From JBFHNV01 sp965365655 (GTDB taxonomy: Bacteria > Pseudomonadota > Gammaproteobacteria > HK1), in assembly GCA_965365655.1 (NCBI GenBank), contig CBDUCN010000183.1, positions 1-10,375 on the forward strand: DNA of 10,375 bases, written 5' to 3'. Below, one piece after another: positions 1 through 5,924 of the stretch (position 1 is its first letter; each line of letters begins with the position of its first letter). The translations under genes were made by a program, and so were the position numbers. The notes below the pieces were generated by a model. That model did no database searches and was not told the DNA's origin. It saw only the letters and a list, made by a program, of their open reading frames with translations.

Positions 1-97
1 CCATTCCCTCCCCCTGTTGGGGGAGGGCCAGGGAGGGGGAGTAGAGACAACAGGCCACGTGAAACGGAGTCGTTGTCGTGTAGCGATTCACGGATCA
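1..97 (+). repeat. Intergenic repeat copy A (truncated by window edge)
   Basis: This stretch is nearly identical to 147-243 (offset 146; 95 of 97 positions match, differing at 51/197 and 67/213). Inside it is a perfect 9-bp hairpin, CCCTCCCCC (6-14) and GGGGGAGGG (19-27), with loop TGTT. The purine-rich strand at 19-39 reads G5-A-G3-CCA-G3-A-G5, which fits a canonical G-quadruplex pattern. The left part of the unit, present in copies B and C, would lie outside the window. Copy A is head-to-tail with copy B. Nothing in it looks protein-coding. The repeat family is not one I recognise by name; it resembles REP/MITE-type intergenic elements. Confidence 0.9.
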
Positions 98-105
98 GCG
101 ATCTG

Positions 106-248
106 AATACCTGCGCGGGAGAATCGATCAGTACACGCGACCCGGGCCATTCCCTCCCCCTGTTGGGGGAGGGCCAGGGAGGGGGAGTAGAGACAAGAGG
201 CCACGTGAAACGAAGTCGTTGTCGTGTAGCGATTCACGGATCACCTAT
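106..248 (+). repeat. Intergenic repeat copy B, left arm of inverted pair around frc
   Basis: This 143-bp unit matches the reverse complement of 1549-1691 without gaps and with about 8 mismatches by hand count, and its 147-243 part matches copy A. It carries the 9-bp hairpin at 152-160/165-173 and the G-run pattern at 165-185. Its right end (GATTCACGGATCA) and the sequence just before its left end (GCGATCTGAATAC, 98-110) form an imperfect terminal inverted repeat, as in MITE-like elements. The unit ends only 17 bases before the frc start codon, so any frc promoter must lie in the repeat or further upstream. No transposase is visible. Confidence 0.9.
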
Positions 249-265
249 TTAGAGGAACAGTTCTG

Positions 266-1540
266 ATGGGCAAGGCACTGGAAGGCGTGAAGATCCTGGA
301 CATGACGCACGTGCAGTCGGGTCCGACGTGCACGCAGCTGCTGGCGTGGTTCGGCGCGGACGTGATCAAGGTGGAGCGCCCCGGCGTGGGCGACGCGACG
401 CGGGGGCAGCTTCGCGACCTGCCGGACGTCGACAGCCTGTACTTCACGATGCTCAACCACAACAAGCGCAGCATCACGCTGGACACCAAGTCGGACGCCG
501 GCAAGGCGATCTTCACGAAGCTGATCCAGGCCTGCGACGTGATGGTGGAGAACTTCGCGCCGGGCGCGCTGGACCGCATGGGCTTCACGTGGGAGCGCAT
601 CCAGGAGATCAACCCGCGCATGATCTACGCGTCGGTGAAGGGCTTCGGCCCCGGCCCGTACCAGGACTGCAAGGTCTACGAGAACGTGGCCCAGTGCACC
701 GGCGGCTCGGCCAGCACCACCGGCTTCGACGACGGCCCGCCGCTGGTGACCGGCTCGCAGATCGGCGACTCGGGCACCGGGCTGCACCTCGCGCTGGGCA
801 TCGTCACCGCGCTTTTCCACCGCGAGAGCACCGGGCGCGGGCAGCGCGTGACCTGTGCGATGCAGGACGGCGTGCTGAACCTGTGCCGGGTGAAGCTGCG
901 CGACCAGCAGCGCCTCGCCCACGGGCCGCTCAAGGAGTACCCGCAGTATCCGAACGGCACGTTCGGCAGCGCGGTGCCGCGCTCCGGCAACGCGTCCGGC
1001 GGAGGGCAGCCGGGCTGGGTCGTGAAGTGCAAGGGCTGGGAAACCGATCCGAACGCGTACATCTACGTGATCACGCAGGCGGCGGCGTTCCCGGGACTCG
1101 CGAAGGCCATCGGCCACGAGGACTGGCTGGACGACCCGGAGTGGAACACGCCCGAGGCGCGCCTGCCGAAGCTGGAGCAGGTGTTCGACGAGATCGAGAA
1201 GTGGACGATGACCAAGGACAAGTTCGAGGTCATGTCCATCCTGAATCCGCTGAACGTGCCGTGCGGCCCGATCCTGTCGATGGAGGAGCTGGCCGCCGAG
1301 CAGTCGCTGCGCGAGACGGGCACGGTGGTGGAGGTGGATCACCCCACGCGGGGCAAGTACCTGACCGTGGGCAACCCGATCAAGCTCTCCGACTCGCCCT
1401 CCGACGTGCAGCGCTCGCCGCTGCTGGGCGAGCACACGGAGGCGATCCTTCGCGAGGTTCTGGGACTGTCCGAGGCCGAGGTGGAGGCGGCCCGCGCGTC
1501 GGGCGCGGTCGGCAGCGAGGACGCGGCCAAGGCCGCGTGA
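266..1540 (+). CDS. frc: Formyl-CoA:oxalate CoA-transferase (class III, YfdW-type)
   Basis: A 424-residue class III (CaiB/BaiF) CoA-transferase that moves CoA from formyl-CoA to oxalate, giving oxalyl-CoA and formate in the cytoplasm. It aligns from memory end to end with Oxalobacter Frc and E. coli YfdW (about 416-428 residues). Shared blocks include THVQSGPTCTQ (Gln17), KVYENVAQ, the catalytic Asp in IGDSGTG (D168, equivalent to Asp169), MQDGVLNLCRVKLRDQQRL, GGGQPGW and PLLGEHT. Residue 48 is Gln, as in YfdW, where Oxalobacter Frc has Trp48. The glycine loop reads SGGGQ instead of GGGGQ. AGAGGA at 251-256 lies 9 bases before the ATG. The usual partner oxalyl-CoA decarboxylase (oxc) is not in the window. 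The gene is flanked closely on both sides by inverted repeat copies. The identification is strong; the physiological direction is inferred. Confidence 0.95.
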   Translation: MGKALEGVKILDMTHVQSGPTCTQLLAWFGADVIKVERPGVGDATRGQLRDLPDVDSLYFTMLNHNKRSITLDTKSDAGKAIFTKLIQACDVMVENFAPGALDRMGFTWERIQEINPRMIYASVKGFGPGPYQDCKVYENVAQCTGGSASTTGFDDGPPLVTGSQIGDSGTGLHLALGIVTALFHRESTGRGQRVTCAMQDGVLNLCRVKLRDQQRLAHGPLKEYPQYPNGTFGSAVPRSGNASGGGQPGWVVKCKGWETDPNAYIYVITQAAAFPGLAKAIGHEDWLDDPEWNTPEARLPKLEQVFDEIEKWTMTKDKFEVMSILNPLNVPCGPILSMEELAAEQSLRETGTVVEVDHPTRGKYLTVGNPIKLSDSPSDVQRSPLLGEHTEAILREVLGLSEAEVEAARASGAVGSEDAAKAA

Positions 1541-1548
1541 CCGCCCAG

Positions 1549-1691
1549 ATAGGTGATCCGTGAATCACTACACGACAACGACTCGGTTTCACGTGGCCTC
1601 TTGTCTCTACTCCCCCTCCCTGGCCCTCCCCCGACAGGGGGAGGGAAGGGCCGGGATCGCGTGGACTGATCGATTCTCCCGCGCAGGTATT
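1549..1691 (-). repeat. Intergenic repeat copy C, right arm of inverted pair around frc
   Basis: This is the reverse complement of copy B: 1797 minus the position gives the paired base, with about 8 mismatches over 143 bp. It begins 8 bases after the frc stop codon. It contains the hairpin CCCTCCCCC (1624-1632)/GGGGGAGGG (1637-1645) with loop GACA, and the G-run pattern on the - strand at 1612-1632. The loop differs from copies A and B (TGTT), so the copies are not freshly duplicated. The hairpin could end frc transcription but has no T tract after it. Confidence 0.9.
1624..1645 (+). terminator. Possible frc terminator hairpin within repeat C
   Basis: A perfect 9-bp GC-only-except-one stem with a 4-base loop lies 83 bases after the frc stop and before uspA. 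No run of T follows, so it is not a classic intrinsic terminator. It may instead slow polymerase or protect the 3' end. The function is inferred from position. Confidence 0.35.
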
Positions 1692-1724
1692 TTGCCCTGA
1701 GCCCCGCCGCACGGAGCCAATCGC

Positions 1725-2588
1725 ATGCCGGTCAAGACCATCCTGCTTCCGCTCCGCGAGAGCGACATGAGCGAGCACATGCTGGAGTCGGGGATGCTGG
1801 CAGCGCAGCAGCACGCCGCGCACCTCGACGTGTTCTACGTGCACCCGAAGACCAGCGACCTGATGCCCTACGCGACCATGGGCCTCACCCGCGGCATGCG
1901 CGAGATGGTGGAGCAGAGCGCGAAGCAGTCGTCGGTGGATCAGGCGGCGCGGCTCGAGTCGCTGTTCCAGAAGGTGCGCGAGCGCTTCGGGCTGGCGCAG
2001 CGGCCGCGGCGGGATTACACCGGCGAGCCCAGTGCCGACTGGTCCGAGGCGTCGGGCGTGCGCAGCGAGGAGGTGGCCCGCCGCGGGCGCCTCGCGGACC
2101 TGATCCTGACTCCGCGCCCGGAGCGCGCCGACCCGCCGCCGAAGACCTTCGAGGCCATCCTGCGCGACACCGGGCGGCCGGCGATCATGGTGCCGCGGGG
2201 CACCAGCACCGGCGCCATCACCGGCCACGTCGCGATCGGGTGGAACGGCAGCACCGAGGCCGCCTCGGCGCTGGCCGCGTCGCGGGCGCTGCTGCGCGCG
2301 GCGTCACGGGTCACCGTGCTGGTGAGCACCAAGCGGCAGAACATCCGGCCCAACGGCGACGACGTGGTGGATTACCTGCACTGCCACGGGGTCGCGTCCG
2401 AGGCGCGCGTGGTGGAGATGCGCGAGGGCCACGTGGGCGAGACGATCCTCGCCCAGTGCGCCGAGCTCGAGGCCGGGCTGCTGGTGGTCGGCGCGTACAG
2501 CCGGACCCGGGTGCAGGAGATGTTCCTCGGCGGCGTCACGCGGTTCCTGCTGCGCGAGGCACGCCTGCCCGTCCTGATGGTGCACTGA
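1725..2588 (+). CDS. Universal stress protein, two tandem UspA domains
   Basis: A 287-residue cytoplasmic protein with two Usp folds, about residues 1-158 and 166-287. Domain 1 opens with VKTILLPLRESD and closes with RPAIMVPRG. Domain 2 opens with GHVAIGWNGSTEAASAL and ends with GAYSRTRVQEMFLGG then VTRFLLREARLPVLMVH, the Usp nucleotide-binding region (256-273). The usual G-2x-G-9x-G(S/T) motif has Ser instead of the second Gly (GAYS for GAYG), so ATP binding may be altered. Tandem Usps of 270-300 residues are common in pseudomonadotes. GGAG at 1713-1716, 8 bases before the ATG, supports this start. It follows repeat C and precedes the HAD gene by 98 bases, so the two may be co-transcribed. 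Its specific stress role cannot be read from the sequence. Confidence 0.9.
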   Translation: MPVKTILLPLRESDMSEHMLESGMLAAQQHAAHLDVFYVHPKTSDLMPYATMGLTRGMREMVEQSAKQSSVDQAARLESLFQKVRERFGLAQRPRRDYTGEPSADWSEASGVRSEEVARRGRLADLILTPRPERADPPPKTFEAILRDTGRPAIMVPRGTSTGAITGHVAIGWNGSTEAASALAASRALLRAASRVTVLVSTKRQNIRPNGDDVVDYLHCHGVASEARVVEMREGHVGETILAQCAELEAGLLVVGAYSRTRVQEMFLGGVTRFLLREARLPVLMVH

Positions 2589-2686
2589 CGCCGCCGAGCT
2601 GCCCGACCGGCGTTCGCCCGGCGCGGCGCGCGCGGCCGCGACCAACGCAGCAGGCGCCCCACGGTCCGCCGCAGCTGGAGAAACGA

Positions 2687-3403
2687 ATGTCGCTGAACAA
2701 CCTGGCCGCCATCACCTTCGACGTGTTCGGCACGGTGGTCGACTGGCGGGGATCGATCGTCGACGAGGGCGAGCGGGTGTGGCGCGGCCGCGGCCTCGAT
2801 CTCGACTGGGCCGCATTCGCCGATGCGTGGCGCGCGCTCTACCAGCCGGCGATGGAGCGCGTGCGCGCGGGTGACGTCGACTTCGTCAGGCTGGACGTGC
2901 TGCACCGCCAGAACCTGGACCAGGTGCTGGAGCAGTTCGGCCATGGAGACTTTCCCGCGCACGAACGCGAGGAGCTGAATCGCGTGTGGCACCGGCTTCG
3001 ACCTTGGCCGGACGCGGTGGCAGGGCTGACGCGGCTCAAGTCGCGCTACGTCATCGGCACCCTGTCCAACGGCAACATCGCGCTGATGGTGAACATGGCG
3101 AAGAACGCCGGGCTGCCGTGGGACGTGATTCTCGGAGCGGAGGTCGCGCGCCAGTACAAGCCCCACCCGGACGCGTACCTGCGCTCGGCGGCCGCGCTGG
3201 ACCTGCCTCCGCAACGCTGCATGCTCGCCGCTGCCCACAACGACGACCTCGTGGCCGCGGGCAGGGTCGGCTTCCAGCGTGCGTTCATCGCGCGTCCCAC
3301 CGAGCACGGCCCCGGCCAGCAGATCGACCTGCGCGCCGAGCACGATTTCGAGGTCGTCGCGCGCGACTTCCTCGATCTGGCCGACCAGCTCGGCTGCGAC
3401 TGA
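2687..3403 (+). CDS. HAD-superfamily hydrolase, haloacid dehalogenase type II-like
   Basis: A 238-residue soluble HAD hydrolase. Motif I is FDVFGTVVDWR with nucleophile Asp12, motif II is GTLSNGN (Ser127), motif III is QYKPHPDAY (Lys158), and motif IV is AAAHNDDL (Asp186/187). The order and spacing fit the L-2-haloacid dehalogenase (type II) family, which hydrolyses C-halogen bonds of short 2-haloacids through an aspartyl ester. The Ser and Asn near motif IV of L-DEX-type enzymes (SSNxxD) are replaced here by Ala and His, so true dehalogenase activity is uncertain. It could act on another small phosphorylated or halogenated acid. GGAG at 2677-2680 lies 6 bases before the ATG, which sets the start despite the longer open frame upstream. 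It is probably co-transcribed with the Usp gene upstream and ends convergently with pckA. Confidence 0.87.
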   Translation: MSLNNLAAITFDVFGTVVDWRGSIVDEGERVWRGRGLDLDWAAFADAWRALYQPAMERVRAGDVDFVRLDVLHRQNLDQVLEQFGHGDFPAHEREELNRVWHRLRPWPDAVAGLTRLKSRYVIGTLSNGNIALMVNMAKNAGLPWDVILGAEVARQYKPHPDAYLRSAAALDLPPQRCMLAAAHNDDLVAAGRVGFQRAFIARPTEHGPGQQIDLRAEHDFEVVARDFLDLADQLGCD

Positions 3404-3415
3404 CGGCGGCGGCTG

Positions 3416-3435
3416 CGGGCGGCGTGCGCCGCCCG
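3416..3435. terminator. Hairpin between convergent HAD gene and pckA
   Basis: An 8-bp perfect stem, CGGGCGGC (3416-3423) and GCCGCCCG (3428-3435), with loop GTGC, sits in the 36-base gap between two convergent stop codons. It can act as a terminator for both strands. No T tract follows on either strand, so the termination role is inferred from position and stem strength. Confidence 0.6.
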
Positions 3436-3439
3436 GCCC

Positions 3440-5092
3440 TCACATCACCGCTTCGATGCCGAAGTCGGCGAAACGGTTCTTGTCGAAGTTCTCGCGGAAC
3501 ATGCTGCGAAGCCGCTGCGCCGAACGGTCGTATGCGTCCTTGTTGGCCCAGGTGTTGCGCGGATTGAGCACCGCGGGGTCGACGCCGGGGCAGTGGGTGG
3601 GCATGCGCAGCCCGAACACGGGATGCGTTTCGGTCTCCACGTGGTCCAGCTCGCCGTCCAGCGCCGCGTTGAGCAGCGCGCGCGTGTCCTTGATGGAGAT
3701 CCGGTCCGCCTCGCCGGCCGGGCCGCCGCTCCAGCCGGTGTTCAGCAGGATGCAGCGCGCGTCGCTCGCGCGCATCTTCTCCTCGAGCAGCTTCGCGTAC
3801 ACGTTCGGGCGATGAGCCATGAAGGGCGCCCCGAAGCATGCGCTGAACGCGGCGGTGGGCTCCGTGAGGCCCACCTCGGTGCCCGCGAGGCGCGCGGTGA
3901 AGCCCTGCACGAAGTGGTACATCACGTCCTTGCCCTCGATGATCGAGACCGGGGGCAGCACGCCGAACGCGTCCGCGGTGAGCAGCACGATGGTGGCGGG
4001 GTGGTCCCCGCGGGCCCCCTCGGCCACGTTGGGGTTGCAGTCCATCGGGTACGAGAAGCGGGTGTTCTCGGTGATCGAGCCGTCGGTGAGGTCGAGGTCC
4101 TGCGGGTCGGTGTCCTCGATCGCGCGCCCGGGCAGCGGCGGCACGTTCTCGATGAGCGTGCCGGGCATGGACAGCGCGGCGGCGATCACCGGCTCCGCGT
4201 CCTTGTCGAGGTCGATGAGCTTCGCGTAGCAGCCGTCCTCGATGTTCGAGATGCCGCTCGCGGTCCAGCCCGTCTCGTCATCGCTGATCAGGCGCCGATC
4301 GGGGTCCGCCGAAAGCGTGGTCTTGCCGGTGCCGGACAGGCCGAACAGGATCGCCGAGTCGTCGCGCCCGCCCATGTTCGCGGAGCAGTGCATGGACAGG
4401 AAGCCCTGCTTCGGCAGCAGGTAGTTCATCACCGTGAAGATGGTCTTCTTCACCAGACCGCAATAGTCCGCGGGCCCGACGACCAGGCAGATCTGGTTGC
4501 GGAAATCCATGATCGCGGCGCGGTTCGAACGCGTCCCGTCGCGCTCCGGCTCGCAGCGGTACGACTGCACGTTGAGCATGGTCCACCGCTTCGCCTCGGC
4601 GTCCGCGATGCCGTCCATGCGCTTCGGGAACTGGTTGTGCGCGAACAGCGCGTGGGTCGCGTACTCGCCGACGAAGCGGTACGGCACGGCGTACTCCGGA
4701 TCGACGCCCGCGAACACGTCCTTGACGTACAGGTGCCCGCCGCGGCGGTTGAGGTGCTCCACGACGCGCGCGAGCAGCCCCTCGTACTTCTCCGGGTCGA
4801 AGGGCTTGAGGTTGTCCTTCCACCAGATCGTATCCTCCACCTCCGGCCACGCGACCGCGAAGGTGTCGTCCACCGGCCGCCCGGTGCACGACGGATCGGT
4901 GAAGAACATCAGCGGTCCGTTCGTGCCCAGCGCGGTGGGGAATGCCTTCTGCGCGTCCTCGGGGCCGTCGGGCTCCACTCGCCCGCGGTCGTTTGCGATG
5001 GCCTCGTGGAACAGCCGATCCTTGGACAGGTTGTAGCGATATTCGAGATTCTTGAGCCCGAGCTTGCGCTCGAGCGCCTGGGCGAGATCCAT
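3440..5092 (-). CDS. pckA: Phosphoenolpyruvate carboxykinase (ATP), divergent form
   Basis: A 550-residue cytosolic enzyme that converts oxaloacetate plus ATP to PEP, CO2 and ADP, the gluconeogenic exit from the C4 pool. The P-loop GLSGTGKTT (251-259, Lys257) is the ATP-type kinase-1a motif. ISDDETGW (270-276) is the metal-binding motif, and MHCSAN (His235), Tyr210, Lys216 (GLVKK) and Arg345 (ENTRFSYP) match the E. coli active-site set. GTEVGLTEPTAAFSACFGAPF and NTGWSGG are typical C-terminal blocks. Oddly, the TGRSPKDK-type substrate signature reads TGRPVDDTF (Arg72 kept), and the usual FNFEGGCYAK is SNIEDGCYAK. This marks it as a divergent branch, probably still active. GGGGA lies about 8 bases before the ATG. 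It ends convergently with the HAD gene and starts divergently from the thioesterase. Confidence 0.95.
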   Translation of the reverse strand: MDLAQALERKLGLKNLEYRYNLSKDRLFHEAIANDRGRVEPDGPEDAQKAFPTALGTNGPLMFFTDPSCTGRPVDDTFAVAWPEVEDTIWWKDNLKPFDPEKYEGLLARVVEHLNRRGGHLYVKDVFAGVDPEYAVPYRFVGEYATHALFAHNQFPKRMDGIADAEAKRWTMLNVQSYRCEPERDGTRSNRAAIMDFRNQICLVVGPADYCGLVKKTIFTVMNYLLPKQGFLSMHCSANMGGRDDSAILFGLSGTGKTTLSADPDRRLISDDETGWTASGISNIEDGCYAKLIDLDKDAEPVIAAALSMPGTLIENVPPLPGRAIEDTDPQDLDLTDGSITENTRFSYPMDCNPNVAEGARGDHPATIVLLTADAFGVLPPVSIIEGKDVMYHFVQGFTARLAGTEVGLTEPTAAFSACFGAPFMAHRPNVYAKLLEEKMRASDARCILLNTGWSGGPAGEADRISIKDTRALLNAALDGELDHVETETHPVFGLRMPTHCPGVDPAVLNPRNTWANKDAYDRSAQRLRSMFRENFDKNRFADFGIEAVM

Positions 5093-5181
5093 CTGAAGTC
5101 CCCGGTTGCGCGGCCTGGCCCCGACTCCGTGGCGCCTCTTGCGGGCGCGTCGCGCGGAGCGGCGGGAGTGAGAGACCGGAG

Positions 5182-5211
5182 AGAATACTGTGCGCCCGGT
5201 TTTACGGGCAA
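5182..5211 (-). promoter_or_regulatory. Candidate sigma-70 promoter for pckA
   Basis: Read on the - strand, TTGCCC (5211-5206) and TATTCT (5187-5182) are separated by 18 bases, each 4 of 6 to consensus. They lie about 90 bases upstream of the pckA start in one of the few AT-richer spots. The spacer holds a small inverted repeat, GCCCG (5194-5198) and CGGGC (5205-5209), that could be an operator or chance. No transcript evidence is available. Confidence 0.35.
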
Positions 5212-5235
5212 GCGATCGGCAGCACGCTCAGGAAG

Positions 5236-5254
5236 GACGCTCCCCCGAAGCGTC
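5236..5254. other. Small hairpin in pckA upstream region
   Basis: GACGCT (5236-5241) and AGCGTC (5249-5254) form a perfect 6-bp stem with a 7-base loop. It lies just upstream of the candidate pckA -35. It is a possible regulator site; hairpins this size also arise by chance in GC-rich DNA. Confidence 0.3.
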
Positions 5255-5293
5255 GCCGAGGGCCGCCGCGAGCCTGCGGGCCCGCGCCGAACC

Positions 5294-5316
5294 GCACCGG
5301 CACGGCGTGCCGGTGC
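5294..5316. promoter_or_regulatory. Perfect 10-bp inverted repeat upstream of thioesterase
   Basis: GCACCGGCAC (5294-5303) and GTGCCGGTGC (5307-5316) are perfect inverted repeats around a 3-base centre GGC. At 23 bp it is the longest perfect short-range dyad outside the repeat units. It lies between the divergent pckA and thioesterase genes, fitting an operator or an RNA hairpin in the leader of the rightward transcript. No T tract follows. Confidence 0.45.
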
Positions 5317-5433
5317 TTCGCCGCCTCGTTCCCGCCGTTGCGCTACGATGCGAATCTCCGTCCACCCCGCGCCGCGGCGCGGGCACCGCGCGAAGAGGAC
5401 CATGCGCCGCCGCACCATGAGGCCAGCGCCGCC

Positions 5434-5859
5434 GTGAGCGAGCCGACGATCACCCGCTGCGTGCTGGAGATCGACGTCGGCGACGAGCACCTGGACTCCC
5501 TGGAGCACGTCAACCACGCCGCGTACGTGCGCATGCTGGAGACGGCGCGCACCGCCTTCTACCGCGCGGCAGGCGTCCCGCTCGAGCGCCGCACGCCGCC
5601 GCGCCTCGGCACCGTGGTGGTCAACCTGAACGTGAACTTTCGCGCCGAGTGCGTGGCTGGCGACCGGCTGCGCGTCGTCACCGGGGGCCTGCGCCGAGGC
5701 AGGCGCAGCTTCACGCTCGAGCAGCACATGACGCGCGATGACGGTGTGGCGGTGGTGGACGCCGCGGTGACCAGCGTGATCATGGATCTGGACCGACGGG
5801 CAGTGGTGGCGCTGCCCGACGCCCTCGCCGCGGTGCTTCCGGCGCCGGATGACGGCTGA
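5434..5859 (+). CDS. Acyl-CoA thioesterase, 4HBT hotdog family
   Basis: A 141-residue protein from a GTG start, in the 4-hydroxybenzoyl-CoA thioesterase/YbgC/FadM hotdog family, which cleaves acyl-CoA thioesters to acid and CoA. The family signature is DSLEHVNHAAYVRMLETAR (residues 21-39), with Asp21 and the HVN turn at the expected active-site place. VVVNLNVNFRAECVAGDRL (61-79) is the typical central strand region. The reading frame stays open back to a TTG at 5338, but the added 32 residues are Arg/Pro/His-rich and unlike the family, so I prefer GTG at 5434. GAGG at 5419-5422 is rather far (11 bases) upstream. A 12-codon frame (5402-5437) overlaps the start as GTGA, which might couple translation. 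The substrate is unknown. It is followed 65 bases later by the formyltransferase on the same strand. Confidence 0.87.
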   Translation: MSEPTITRCVLEIDVGDEHLDSLEHVNHAAYVRMLETARTAFYRAAGVPLERRTPPRLGTVVVNLNVNFRAECVAGDRLRVVTGGLRRGRRSFTLEQHMTRDDGVAVVDAAVTSVIMDLDRRAVVALPDALAAVLPAPDDG

Positions 5860-5924
5860 GGCCCGCGAGCCGGTCAACGACCCGCCACACGCATATCGAG
5901 ACGACACCGGGAGGAGACAGAGCG

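Larger units (their letters stand above)
5093..5433. other. Divergent intergenic region pckA / thioesterase
   Basis: About 340 bases lie between the divergent starts of pckA and the thioesterase. I see no convincing gene here. It holds a candidate pckA promoter (5182-5211), two hairpins (5236-5254 and 5294-5316), and a short reading frame next to the thioesterase start. A weak TACGAT (5344-5349) might be a -10 for the rightward genes, but no fitting -35 was found. Confidence 0.7.

Noticed and set aside
1..248. CRISPR-like array
   Set aside because: There are only two direct copies about 146 bases apart in the window, with no regular short spacers and no cas genes.
219..251. TTGTCG (219-224) and TATTTA (246-251) as an frc promoter at the edge of repeat B
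   Set aside because: The 21-base spacing is too long and both hexamers are weak, so it is left uncalled.
245..1435. 396-codon antisense frame and a 411-codon + frame over frc
   Set aside because: Both are compositional shadows of frc and show no family motifs.
5190..5420. 76-codon frame in the pckA-thioesterase gap
   Set aside because: The Arg/Ala/Pro-rich composition and the overlap with promoter-like and hairpin sequence suggest non-coding DNA.
3593..5437. Very long open frame (614 codons) on the + strand opposite pckA
   Set aside because: It is antisense to a gene with clear catalytic motifs, its product is Arg/His/Val-rich with no recognisable domain, and long antisense frames are expected in GC-rich coding DNA.
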